Of a DNA stretch of 6,330 nt, positions 1-6,006 are shown piece after piece. The notes under the pieces are model-generated. The model had not been told where the DNA came from. It did not search any database and saw nothing but the letters and a program-made list of their open reading frames with translations. The stretch spans positions 1-6,330 of the forward strand of contig JAZQSD010000014.1 of the NCBI GenBank assembly GCA_045629925.1. The letters are read 5' to 3'. Numbering within the stretch: position 1 is the first letter of the stretch; each line of letters begins with the position of its first letter. The stretch is from Brotonthovivens sp045629925 (lineage in GTDB: Bacteria; Bacillota; Clostridia; Lachnospirales; Lachnospiraceae). The position numbers were made by a program, and so were the translations under genes.

Positions 1-158
1 ACTGTTTTTGGTTTACATAACTCATTTCTAATAATTCTCTTTTCCTAATTTTCTACTTTTATAGTATTCCTATTTTCAAAAAGAACTATCACTTCACCTG
101 CATCCTATTATCCACAACAAAAGACCCATTTACCGGTCTTATAACGCACTATCGGCAC
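1..158. other. AT-rich intergenic sequence, no feature called
   Basis: No convincing coding frame, promoter or RNA gene is visible here. The only structure is a weak hairpin, AAGACC at 121-126 with GGTCTT at 135-140, which lacks a T-tract. The stretch lies beyond the terminator of the leftmost minus-strand gene and may belong to the regulatory region of a gene outside the window. Confidence 0.4.
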
Positions 159-189
159 AAAAAAATCAGGTCCCCACAGGGGACCTGAT
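159..189 (-). terminator. Intrinsic terminator after the 198-449 remnant
   Basis: A perfect 11-bp stem (165-175 with 179-189) has a 3-nt loop and is followed on the minus strand by seven T residues (A-run 159-165 on the plus strand). It sits 9 nt past the stop codon of the 198-449 reading frame. It probably ends the transcript that starts at the EamA promoter, because no stronger terminator separates the two frames. Confidence 0.9.
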
Positions 190-197
190 CAAACATT

Positions 198-449
198 CTA
201 CAAATTATACTTCTTTAACAATTCATCTCTATATGCTACATCTTTCGTAATTCTCTTAAGAGCATCCATATTTCCTTCATCGAGCAATAGTTCCGTTAAT
301 GCTGCATATCTTACCATGCCTTCTTCATTTCCTTCTGCTCTTCCTTCTGCTCTTCCTTCTGCAAGTCCTTCCGCTCTGGCTTCTTGTCTCTCATAAATCA
401 TTTCTTCCCACAGCTGCATATACTTCACACTCACTTCCTCGTTCTGCAT
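198..449 (-). pseudogene. C-terminal remnant of an Rpn/PD-(D/E)XK transposase-family protein
   Basis: This 83-aa frame starts MQNEEVSVKYMQ and continues through a highly charged helical stretch with the repeat EGRAEGRAEG (about residues 28-40) to a short C-terminal helix ending LLKKYNL. The tail (VSVKYMQLWEE, then AEG/EGR repeats) is what I recognise from the C-terminal end of Rpn-family recombination-promoting nuclease/transposase proteins in Lachnospiraceae. Those proteins are usually about 250-350 aa, with the PD-(D/E)XK nuclease domain at the N-terminus, and that domain is absent here. No Shine-Dalgarno precedes the ATG. The frame upstream is open only to a TGA inside the end of the EamA gene (486-488), so nothing more of the family can be encoded there. 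It is probably a decayed fragment carried on the EamA transcript, though translation as a small protein cannot be excluded. Confidence 0.6.
329..376. repeat. 12-bp tandem repeat, about four copies
   Basis: TTCCTTCTGCTC occurs exactly at 329-340 and 341-352. A third copy at 353-364 ends in AA instead of TC, and a diverged fourth lies at 365-376 (GTCCTTCCGCTC). On the minus strand the unit encodes the four-residue AEGR-type repeat of the 198-449 frame. The 12-nt length keeps the frame, so copy number could change by slippage without a frameshift. Confidence 0.85.
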
Positions 450-468
450 AACGCAAAAAATGGATTTT

Positions 469-1371
469 TTATTTTCGCTTTTTGATCATGGCAAACATGT
501 TTTCAGAAATGATCAGTCCCACTAATGTGAGCACTGTTCCAAATGCTGACATCCATGTCAATCTTTCATGAAGAATTAAAATAGATGATACAACAGTGAT
601 TACCGGATTCAGGTAAATATACACACTTGTCTTAATGGCACCGATTCGTTCCACAGCCATATTCCATGTGACAAAGCATACGCCGCCGGCAAGCACTCCA
701 AGGAACAGGAAGTTTGTCAAGATTCGAGGATCTTTCATCGCTCCCCACGCTGGGTCGAATCCGGTAAAAAGACCACAGATGATAATAAACAAGAATCCGT
801 AGAGCAAGATCCTTCTGGTGGACTGAATCGGATTGTACCCATAGCTTGCGATTGTTTTAGACAGTACAGAATATACGCCCCAGGACAATGCCGCAAGGAT
901 AGCTAAAATGTCTCCCACAGGACTTAACTGGAACTCTGTAGCCCCATTGAAACTAATCAGCACAATACCAACGATAGCAATGATAAATCCTGTGATAAAA
1001 CTCTTGTGCAAAGGTTCTTTCTCTTTTGCGAAAAGCTGATTCATCAGCGCGGTAAAACATGGTGCAACCGCAAGGATAACACCTACATTGGACACCATGG
1101 TGTGATTGAGGGCAATATTCTCTAACAGATAATACAGACACACGCCGGTAAGCCCAGCTGCCGCAAAGACAATATTTTCTTTCTTGCTTTTTAACTTTAA
1201 CAACTTCGGTGACAAAATAAATAATGTGCCAACGCTAATTGCAAAACGAATGATTAGTATCTCCGTCGGAGTAAAATGCTCCAATAATAATTTAGTAAAT
1301 ATATAGGTAACACCCCAGATTGCCACTGTGACAAGGGCAAGGATGTGTCCTCCAGTAGTTCTTGATTTCAT
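469..1371 (-). CDS. EamA-family (DMT superfamily) transporter
   Basis: This is a 300-aa integral membrane protein of the drug/metabolite transporter superfamily, members of which usually export metabolites, amino acids or toxic compounds. The two EamA halves are visible: about residues 8-140 (AIWGVTYIFTKLLLEHFTPTEI..RF near the start, and VSNVGVILAVAPCFTALM) and about 150-292 (GDILAILAALSWGVYSVLSK, then SVYIYLNPVITVVSSILILHE). The half repeats give about ten membrane helices and a basic tail (MIKKRK), all at normal family length. The conserved NPV..V......E motif before the last helices is intact. The RBS is weak (AAAGAA a few bases before the ATG). A strong promoter lies just upstream, so the gene is transcribed independently of the hydrogenase operon. 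The substrate cannot be told from the sequence. Confidence 0.9.
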   Translation of the reverse strand: MKSRTTGGHILALVTVAIWGVTYIFTKLLLEHFTPTEILIIRFAISVGTLFILSPKLLKLKSKKENIVFAAAGLTGVCLYYLLENIALNHTMVSNVGVILAVAPCFTALMNQLFAKEKEPLHKSFITGFIIAIVGIVLISFNGATEFQLSPVGDILAILAALSWGVYSVLSKTIASYGYNPIQSTRRILLYGFLFIIICGLFTGFDPAWGAMKDPRILTNFLFLGVLAGGVCFVTWNMAVERIGAIKTSVYIYLNPVITVVSSILILHERLTWMSAFGTVLTLVGLIISENMFAMIKKRK

Positions 1372-1418
1372 AAGTTCTTTCGTTCCAATTCTATATTCAT
1401 TTATACACTAACTTATTA

Positions 1419-1447
1419 ACTATAATCCAGCTTGTCCTCGCTGTCAA
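1419..1447 (-). promoter_or_regulatory. Sigma-A-type promoter of the EamA gene
   Basis: On the minus strand a perfect -35 box TTGACA (plus strand 1442-1447) is followed after 17 bp by TATAGT (1419-1424). Transcription would begin near 1412 and give a leader of about 40 nt. The promoter sits between the 1453-1495 terminator and the gene start at 1371, as expected for a separate transcription unit. Confidence 0.85.
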
Positions 1448-1452
1448 TTTGC

Positions 1453-1495
1453 AAAAAAAGATTCCCAACCACCTTTTGTAATTGGGAATCTTTTT
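1453..1495 (-). terminator. Terminator of the hydrogenase operon (bidirectional hairpin)
   Basis: A perfect 14-bp stem (1455-1468 with 1482-1495) has a 13-nt loop. Runs of A and T flank both sides, with a T7 tract on the minus strand (1453-1459). It lies about 90 nt past the hydrogenase stop and just upstream of the EamA promoter, so it insulates the two units. Confidence 0.88.
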
Positions 1496-1529
1496 GTTCG
1501 TTTAGGTCTTAATTGTTATTCTATATCAC

Positions 1530-1561
1530 TGATTAACAAAAAGTTATTAATCAAATTTGAT
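1530..1561. other. Overlapping inverted repeats downstream of hydA
   Basis: TGATTAA (1530-1536) is repeated inverted as TTAATCA (1547-1553). It overlaps a perfect 12-bp palindrome, ATCAAATTTGAT (1550-1561). No T-tract follows, so this is not a clear terminator. It could be a structured 3' UTR of the hydrogenase mRNA or chance AT-rich symmetry. Confidence 0.35.
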
Positions 1562-1586
1562 ATCTATGAATGTTTTCTATGAACGA

Positions 1587-3230
1587 CTATCGTGGTGCAT
1601 ATGCTGTATGTAAAAGAGCGTGTGCTTTTTCACTTCCTGCCGCACCAAGATATTCATCATAAAGTGCTTTTACAGCTTCATTTTCATGAGATTTTCTTAC
1701 ATCTGCAGCTTCATCGTTTCTGTGAAGTGCTGCGGCACGTTCTGCTGTAACATCTACATTTACCTGAACTGCTGCAGTCTGATATGGCTGGCCGCCACCG
1801 TTTACGCAGCCGCCTGGACATGCCATGATTTCAATGAAATCATATTCTTCTTCACCATTTTTAATCTTAGTAAGAAGCTGGTTTGCATTTGCAAGGCCAG
1901 ATACTACTGCCACTCTTGCTTCAATGCCAGCTGTACGAAGCGCTGCTTCCATAACACCGCCGGATGCGCCAAAGATTACGCCTGCGCCTGTACCAAATCC
2001 AAGTGGTTCATCAAAGGCTTCATTTGGCATAGCTGCAAGCTGGATGTCAGCTGCTTTTAACATCTTGCCCAGTTCGTTTGTTGTGATAACGATATCAACA
2101 TCTCCATCCATTTCAGGACGTGTGATTTCGAACTTTTTAGCTGTACATGGCATTACAGAAACAACTACGATGTTTTCTTTTGCAATACCATTCTTTTCTG
2201 CAAAGTAAGATTTGATTACCGCACCCATCATCTGCTGTGGAGATTTGCATGTGGAAATATTATCTAACATATCTGGATAGAAATGTTCTGCATATTTTAC
2301 CCAACCTGGACAGCAGGATGTGATCATTGGAAGTACACCGTCATTTGCGATTCTGTCTGCAAGTTCTTTTGTTTCTTCCATGATGCAAAGGTCTGCTGCA
2401 AATTTTGTATCAAACACTTTATCAAAGCCAAGTTCACGGCAAGCTGCTGCGATGCGGCCTTCTACGTCGATACCTACAGGGAATTCATATGTTTCGCCAA
2501 GTGCTGCACGAACTGCTGGGGCAACCTGTACTACTACATATTTTTCTGGATCAGCAAGAGCTTCTTTTACTGCTGCTGTGCCATCTTTTTCATATAAAGC
2601 GCCTACTGGACAAACAGCTACACACTGACCACAGTTTACACAGCTTGCTGCTGCAAGACCTGCTGGGGAAGCTGGTTTGATGCATGTATCCAAACCTGTT
2701 CCTGTTGCTGCGATAGCAGAAACTGCCTGCATCTTCGCACAAACGTTGATACAACGTTTACATTTAATACATTTGTTGTTGTCACGAACAAGAACTACAG
2801 AAGACATGTCAATTTCTTCAAGATCTTCTTTTGCAAGATCTGGCTCATCTGTAAAACCATATTCGTGAAGTAAGTTCTGAAGTTCACATGTTTCGGAACG
2901 GAAGCAGTTGATACAATCTTTGTTGTGCTGTGCAAGAATTGCTGCTAATGCTTCTTTTCTAGCTGCAACGCAAGCTTCTGTTCTTGTTGCAATCTCCATA
3001 CCTTCTTTTACACGTGTTGTGGATGCATTTACCAATGCTCCATCTACTTCTACAACACAAACACCGCTTTCGTCGATGTCATTTACGCCTTTTAAATAAT
3101 ATAATGTTGGAATCTGTACCTGTCTGAATTCCTGTGGCAGCTTCTGAGTTTCATGGGATGCTGCAAGGATTGTGATTCCTTTTGTAACAGAGTAATCTCT
3201 GCCATTGAATTTAATATTCACATTTGCCAT
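1587..3230 (-). CDS. hydA: [FeFe] hydrogenase, group A, with degenerate [2Fe-2S] domain
   Basis: This 547-aa protein should reversibly reduce protons to H2 with electrons from ferredoxin, in the cytoplasm. In order it has: an N-terminal ferredoxin-like fold (about 1-85); a His-ligated [4Fe-4S] site (H102, C106, C109, C115); two [4Fe-4S] clusters (C154/157/160/164 and C197/200/203/207); and the H-domain. The three H-cluster signatures are complete: TSCCPGW (304-310, C307 ligand and C306 the expected proton relay), MPCTAKKFE (C362), and ACPGGC..GGGQP (C471, C475). The C-terminal small-subunit-type tail ends in the familiar SEKAHALLHTAY. Of the four plant-type [2Fe-2S] cysteines only C58 remains; the others are Y44, S55 and S70. 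The start at 3230 is chosen because AAGGAGG lies 8 nt before it, while an ATG at 3236 would have only 2 nt. No NADH-binding HydB/HydC partner is present in the window. Confidence 0.95.
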   Translation of the reverse strand: MANVNIKFNGRDYSVTKGITILAASHETQKLPQEFRQVQIPTLYYLKGVNDIDESGVCVVEVDGALVNASTTRVKEGMEIATRTEACVAARKEALAAILAQHNKDCINCFRSETCELQNLLHEYGFTDEPDLAKEDLEEIDMSSVVLVRDNNKCIKCKRCINVCAKMQAVSAIAATGTGLDTCIKPASPAGLAAASCVNCGQCVAVCPVGALYEKDGTAAVKEALADPEKYVVVQVAPAVRAALGETYEFPVGIDVEGRIAAACRELGFDKVFDTKFAADLCIMEETKELADRIANDGVLPMITSCCPGWVKYAEHFYPDMLDNISTCKSPQQMMGAVIKSYFAEKNGIAKENIVVVSVMPCTAKKFEITRPEMDGDVDIVITTNELGKMLKAADIQLAAMPNEAFDEPLGFGTGAGVIFGASGGVMEAALRTAGIEARVAVVSGLANANQLLTKIKNGEEEYDFIEIMACPGGCVNGGGQPYQTAAVQVNVDVTAERAAALHRNDEAADVRKSHENEAVKALYDEYLGAAGSEKAHALLHTAYAPR

Positions 3231-3238
3231 GATCATTT

Positions 3239-3245
3239 CCTCCTT
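3239..3245 (-). promoter_or_regulatory. RBS that fixes the hydA start
   Basis: AAGGAGG on the minus strand lies 8 nt upstream of the ATG at 3230 and only 2 nt upstream of the ATG at 3236. The protein therefore most likely starts MANVNIKF rather than MIMANV. The site lies in the 27-nt gap after the flavoprotein stop codon. Confidence 0.85.
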
Positions 3246-3257
3246 CTCAAATGCTGC

Positions 3258-5072
3258 TTAGTGGCCCATTTCAGCCATTGCTTTCTGGATTGCAATGAAC
3301 TTTTGAGCTTCTTCGTTGCCTGGTACATAATATTCTTCTACCTGACCTTCTGGAATCTTGTATCCTTCTGGTCTTACAGGGTATTTCCACATTGGGATAT
3401 CCTCTGTGTAGAGTTCCATTTCGCCGTCAGCACCCTGGCGAATGTTGATCCATTTCAGCCAGTTTTCATTGTCTGTTGCTGGGTAGTCTGTACGGAAGTG
3501 TGGATACATGATACCACGTGTTTCTTTACGCATATCTGCTGCACGGAAGATCATTTCTAAGCAGAGAATTGTATCTGCTGCTTCCAGACATTTTGCAAGT
3601 GTATGAGGATCGTCCGCTGTAAGTTCTGGCACGATTTTCTTCATTTCTTCGATGTCTGCTAATACTTCGTGGATTGTCTGTTCGTTCTTAGCAACAAGTT
3701 TGTCAACCTGGAAGATGTATCTTTCGATCATATCGAAGATTTCACGAGGTTTTCTTGTTGTTTTTCTATTCATTGGAGCATAGATCTTACGTTTTAATTC
3801 TTCAAGCTGTGTTAAATTAATCTCTGGAAGTGTTGCATCTGCTGCATAAGCCGCAATGCTTGGTCCACACATCATACCAGCTGTGGAAGCTTTGCCAAGA
3901 CCATCACCACGTGTCCATCCAAAGTATGCGCAACCCTGTGTTGCTACTTTACCTGGAGCCCAAAGACCTTCTACGCCTGTCTTGTATTCCATGTCAACTT
4001 TCATTGGTTCAACCTGAATAACTGTCTTGATTGTTGTTTCAGGTGTAAGACCAACTTCGCCGAAGGATCTCTGTGTTTTTTCAAATACGTGTTCTTCCCA
4101 TTCTAACTTATCGCGAAGCATACGCATTTCGTTCTGATGTCCCTGTCCACCGATGATGGCACGAACTTCGTCCGGATGTTCAAGGTCACACCAGATTGGT
4201 GTGTTTCCAAGCTTAACTTCTTCTAACATACCGAGAACCAGTTCTGGTGTAACTTCCATCAGAGGTGCTGGACCACAGTATTTGTCTTTGATATTTTCAC
4301 CTTTGCTGTTGAAAATGATATTGAAACCACCGTAGATTGGTGTGTTATTTTTCTTAAATACAACGTCAACCTGTGTAGAGAATTCTACGTTACGCATTTC
4401 AGCGCCAACACGATATGCTGCACCTACTGCTGTACCATAACCGATGAATTCAAGACCGATTTTCTTGAAGTGGCAGCCCTGTGTAGCCATAGCAACTGCT
4501 TTTGCGTGGAAAATCTGGCATTCACCTTTGTCAAGATCAAAACCGATGGCACCGATAACTCTGCCGGTTTCATCTGTTAAGAATTCAAATACGTTTACAC
4601 GGCTTAAGAGACGGATGCCTTTTTTCAGTGCTGTGTTCTTTAAGGAAACACATGTATTGATTTCAACGCCTGCCATATCAAGAGCGTTTGGAATAAAATC
4701 AAAATAACTTACAGAACCGTCTGGGTTTGTAGATAATTTAACACCGCATTCCTGCATGTATTCAATGTTGTCTCTATGTACTTCTAAGTATTCTCTTAAC
4801 GCATCCTGGTCATTTAAGAACGGTGTATGAGCGTTTACAAGATAGCCCATTGCATTCTGAACGCCAAGTTCATGTCTATTAGTAGCACGGATACCGTTAC
4901 CAGCCTTTGTAGCCTGGCCTGCCCATCCGATAATACCTTTATCAACTACAAGAATATCTAATTCTGGATGTTCTTCTTTTGCTTTGATTGCAGTAACAAG
5001 ACCGCACATACCACCGCCGATGATTAAAATGTCGGAGGTATAAACTTTGCCATAATCTTTTACGTTAGCCAT
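3258..5072 (-). CDS. AprA/fumarate-reductase-like FAD-dependent oxidoreductase
   Basis: This 604-aa soluble flavoprotein belongs to the FAD_binding_2 family (fumarate reductase, succinate dehydrogenase, adenylylsulfate reductase alpha). The dinucleotide-binding motif GGGMCG is at residues 19-24, with an acidic residue (D44) at the end of the second strand. The FAD-domain closing segment WTRGDGLGKASTAG is at 386-399, and the helical C-terminal domain carries the characteristic RKETRG..HFRTDYP..D..WLKW (515-541). The QFHPT-type segment expected of true fumarate reductases is replaced by EFSTQVDVVF near 230, and YGGFNIIF nearby is closer to AprA. AprA is usually somewhat longer (about 650 aa), and no sulfate-reduction genes are seen, so the substrate is unknown. 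The start at 5072 has AAGGAGG 8 nt upstream; the longer frame to 5108 would include that RBS. The dicluster ferredoxin directly upstream is probably its electron partner, and the hydrogenase downstream suggests H2-linked redox chemistry. Confidence 0.88.
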   Translation of the reverse strand: MANVKDYGKVYTSDILIIGGGMCGLVTAIKAKEEHPELDILVVDKGIIGWAGQATKAGNGIRATNRHELGVQNAMGYLVNAHTPFLNDQDALREYLEVHRDNIEYMQECGVKLSTNPDGSVSYFDFIPNALDMAGVEINTCVSLKNTALKKGIRLLSRVNVFEFLTDETGRVIGAIGFDLDKGECQIFHAKAVAMATQGCHFKKIGLEFIGYGTAVGAAYRVGAEMRNVEFSTQVDVVFKKNNTPIYGGFNIIFNSKGENIKDKYCGPAPLMEVTPELVLGMLEEVKLGNTPIWCDLEHPDEVRAIIGGQGHQNEMRMLRDKLEWEEHVFEKTQRSFGEVGLTPETTIKTVIQVEPMKVDMEYKTGVEGLWAPGKVATQGCAYFGWTRGDGLGKASTAGMMCGPSIAAYAADATLPEINLTQLEELKRKIYAPMNRKTTRKPREIFDMIERYIFQVDKLVAKNEQTIHEVLADIEEMKKIVPELTADDPHTLAKCLEAADTILCLEMIFRAADMRKETRGIMYPHFRTDYPATDNENWLKWINIRQGADGEMELYTEDIPMWKYPVRPEGYKIPEGQVEEYYVPGNEEAQKFIAIQKAMAEMGH

Positions 5073-5080
5073 TCTTTCTT

Positions 5081-5087
5081 CCTCCTT
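5081..5087 (-). promoter_or_regulatory. Flavoprotein RBS overlapping the ferredoxin stop codon
   Basis: AAGGAGG (minus strand, 5087-5081) overlaps the TAA stop of the ferredoxin gene (5086-5088) and lies 8 nt before the ATG at 5072. It decides the flavoprotein start and implies translational coupling of the two genes, in keeping with subunits of one complex. Confidence 0.85.
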
Positions 5088-5379
5088 AATCTCTCTTAAC
5101 AAGTTCATCTTCGCTGATCAGGCCCGCACTGTAATACAGTGGGTCTACCTGTAATGTAGCGATTGGGTGAATGTCGATTACGTTATTTAAACAATCCATC
5201 TCGCACTGGAAACAAAGTACGCATTCGTCTGGATATTTTGGATATGCACAGTTTTTCTCTTCATCCCACTGCCAAACATTTTCGATACATCTACGGATAC
5301 ATCTTTTACATCCACAGCAACGGTCTGTGTCAACTACGAATTTTACACTCTGCTGCTGGCCCTGATTTGTTACAATCAT
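5086..5379 (-). CDS. 2[4Fe-4S] ferredoxin, AprB-like electron-transfer subunit
   Basis: This 97-aa iron-sulfur protein has two complete CxxCxxCxxxC motifs: C21, C24, C27, C31 and C53, C56, C59, C63. There are extra cysteines at 22 and 44, and a short tail after about residue 75. It should carry two [4Fe-4S] clusters and move single electrons. Being first in the operon and coupled to an AprA-like flavoprotein, it is most simply that protein's beta subunit; AprB itself is longer (about 150 aa) with an extended tail. It may also deliver electrons to the hydrogenase encoded third. The start at 5379 (MIVTNQ) is preferred over 5403 (MGISKEDN) because AAGGAGG lies 5 nt before 5379 and would be inside the longer reading frame. 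It could alternatively be a free ferredoxin shared with other enzymes. Confidence 0.88.
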   Translation of the reverse strand: MIVTNQGQQQSVKFVVDTDRCCGCKRCIRRCIENVWQWDEEKNCAYPKYPDECVLCFQCEMDCLNNVIDIHPIATLQVDPLYYSAGLISEDELVKRD

Positions 5380-5384
5380 ATTGT

Positions 5385-5391
5385 CCTCCTT
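5385..5391 (-). promoter_or_regulatory. RBS that fixes the ferredoxin start
   Basis: AAGGAGG on the minus strand is 5 nt from the ATG at 5379. The alternative upstream ATG at 5403 has no comparable site. Confidence 0.85.
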
Positions 5392-5392
5392 G

Positions 5393-5413
5393 CTGATCCC
5401 CATCAGTAATGGG
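5393..5413 (-). other. Two mutually exclusive small hairpins beside the operon RBS
   Basis: CTGAT (5393-5397) can pair with ATCAG (5402-5406), and CCCAT (5399-5403) with ATGGG (5409-5413). The arms overlap, so only one hairpin can form at a time, just upstream of the ferredoxin RBS at 5385-5391. The stems are only 5 bp, so any regulatory role is speculative. Confidence 0.25.
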
Positions 5414-5459
5414 TTCTAATGTTTTTTCAAAAGGGTTCGGGTTTTGTTTTCGTTCTGAA

Positions 5460-5483
5460 ATAAGCGTTTAGGCTGACGCTTAT
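5460..5483. promoter_or_regulatory. 24-bp inverted repeat in the hydrogenase operon leader
   Basis: Perfect 8-bp arms ATAAGCGT (5460-5467) and ACGCTTAT (5476-5483) are separated by 8 bp. If transcription begins from the -10 at 5495-5500, the repeat spans about +5 to +28. That suits either an operator for a dimeric repressor or a 5' leader hairpin. It does not match the Rex or FNR consensus that I would expect for a fermentative redox operon. Confidence 0.55.
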
Positions 5484-5494
5484 CTGCTGATTAC

Positions 5495-5500
5495 ATTATA
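5495..5500 (-). promoter_or_regulatory. Candidate -10 box of the hydrogenase operon
   Basis: A perfect TATAAT on the minus strand (ATTATA on plus) lies about 115 nt upstream of the first gene. No good -35 hexamer is found at 16-18 bp, so this promoter may need an activator, or the real one may lie further upstream. Confidence 0.4.
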
Positions 5501-5751
5501 TCAATAAGGTCTGCAACACGTTTTAGTGTCTAACCTATAAATTTGATACCGTGATTTCTACACTGGTGAAGAAACACTTACACCATATGTTTGTCCCTCC
5601 CTGGCAGAACATGCGATAACTAAAATGAGATTCTTTTTATAAATAAATTATAACAAAAATAGATGAACACCTTTTATTTATCCGTTCACAAAATGCATTC
5701 CCTTGTCTGTACAATAGTATAGAAAATTTGCTCTTACTATATAAATCTTCC

Positions 5752-5780
5752 TTGACCAAATACGCATTATTGCGTATACT
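5752..5780 (+). promoter_or_regulatory. Strong promoter of the small toxin gene
   Basis: TTGACC (5752-5757) and TATACT (5775-5780) are separated by 17 bp, each matching the sigma-A consensus at five of six positions. Transcription should start near A5787 and give an mRNA of about 250 nt ending at the 6007-6039 terminator. The 18-bp palindrome at 5760-5777 fills the spacer and runs into the -10. Confidence 0.85.
5760..5777. promoter_or_regulatory. Palindromic operator O1 in the toxin promoter
   Basis: Perfect 7-bp arms ATACGCA (5760-5766) and TGCGTAT (5771-5777) flank TTAT. The site overlaps the first three bases of the -10 box, so a bound protein would block RNA polymerase. A degenerate copy sits in the same position in the promoter of the neighbouring HTH gene (6140-6157). 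Confidence 0.7.
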
Positions 5781-5795
5781 ATTTTTAAATAAAAC

Positions 5796-5811
5796 GCGTG
5801 TTTTCACACGC
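5796..5811 (+). other. 5'-end hairpin of the toxin mRNA
   Basis: GCGTGT (5796-5801) pairs perfectly with ACACGC (5806-5811) across a TTTC loop, about 9 nt from the predicted transcript start. Such 5' stems stabilise the mRNAs of Fst-type toxins. That role here is inferred. Confidence 0.55.
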
Positions 5812-5836
5812 CATATCGATACATAACATTGGTTGC

Positions 5837-5867
5837 CACCCCCCGATACCGGCACGGAAGGGAGGTG
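5837..5867 (+). promoter_or_regulatory. RBS-sequestering hairpin in the toxin leader
   Basis: CACCCCCC (5837-5844) is complementary, with one mismatch, to the RBS GGGAGGTG (5860-5867). The segment between can form a small inner stem, CCG (5849-5851) with CGG (5855-5857). Folding would hide the Shine-Dalgarno. The RBS itself is strong and well placed, 9 nt from GGAGG to the ATG at 5875. Confidence 0.65.
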
Positions 5868-5894
5868 TATACCAATGGAGGTTCTAACCTCTTT
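5867..5894 (+). repeat. Direct repeat copy 1, over the toxin start codon
   Basis: This copy runs from the 3' edge of the RBS through the ATG (5875-5877) to codon 7. It matches 6045-6072 at about 24 positions: GTATA, CCAA, GGA and an uninterrupted 12-mer TCTAACCTCTTT (5883-5894 and 6061-6072). Because copy 2 is transcribed in the opposite direction, the antisense RNA can pair with copy 1. The single T/C difference in the start codon becomes a permitted U-G pair. Confidence 0.85.
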
Positions 5895-5982
5895 CATGAT
5901 TTCGTTTACGGCAAGCGTAGTGGCCTACTATGTTTGCAAATGGTTCGATCGAAATCATTGTGGCAACGAGCCTGAGGTCTAA
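5875..5982 (+). CDS. Small single-TM peptide, Fst/Ldr-like type I toxin
   Basis: This 35-aa peptide (MEVLTSFMISFTASVV...) is too short for ordinary gene callers. Residues 3-21 form one hydrophobic helix, followed by KWFDRN (22-27) and a polar tail NHCGNEPEV. A short membrane helix followed by a W-(L/F)-D/N-R type motif and a charged end is the Fst/Ldr toxin pattern. Closely similar short peptides are, from memory, common in Lachnospiraceae as hypothetical or holin-like proteins. The gene has its own strong promoter, a structured leader with a maskable RBS (AAGGGAGGTG), and a terminator shared with a convergent antisense RNA. It would act at the cytoplasmic membrane, probably depolarising it when overproduced. 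Cysteines 21 and 29 are unusual. The toxin role is inferred from architecture and is not shown. Confidence 0.8.
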   Translation: MEVLTSFMISFTASVVAYYVCKWFDRNHCGNEPEV

Positions 5983-6006
5983 GCCGCCTCGCCAAAAACG
6001 GAATAG

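Larger units (their letters stand above)
5414..5751. other. Intergenic region between the divergent hydrogenase operon and toxin module
   Basis: About 340 bases without a credible gene. It holds the hydrogenase operon leader with the inverted repeat at 5460-5483 and a -10-like TATAAT at 5495-5500 (minus strand). It also has AT-rich sequence at about 5630-5750, including a loose inverted repeat ATAGTA/TACTAT around 5713-5741. A minus-strand reading frame across 5637-5897 lacks any recognisable feature and overlaps the toxin leader, so I do not call it. Confidence 0.5.

Noticed and set aside
953..1141. 62-aa minus-strand frame inside the EamA gene
   Set aside because: It lies out of frame within an intact 300-aa transporter and has no features of its own.
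1547..1561. FNR-like box near TTAATCAAATTTGAT
   Set aside because: It is downstream of the hydrogenase stop and separated from the EamA promoter by a terminator. Its spacing does not fit TTGAT-N4-ATCAA.
1620..3560. Several plus-strand frames of 60-146 aa opposite the hydrogenase and flavoprotein genes
   Set aside because: Their sequences are Cys/Phe/Ser-rich complements of the real genes with no motifs. They are explained by codon bias on the other strand.
3258..5072. Annotation as true adenylylsulfate reductase with a sulfate-reduction role
   Set aside because: The family resemblance is real, but both subunits are short for AprA/AprB, and no sulfate adenylyltransferase, Qmo or dissimilatory sulfite reductase gene is seen. 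I keep a neutral family name.
5637..5897. 86-aa minus-strand reading frame upstream of and overlapping the toxin gene start
   Set aside because: No recognisable domain and no convincing RBS. It runs antisense through the toxin promoter, leader and RBS, whose own signals are much stronger.
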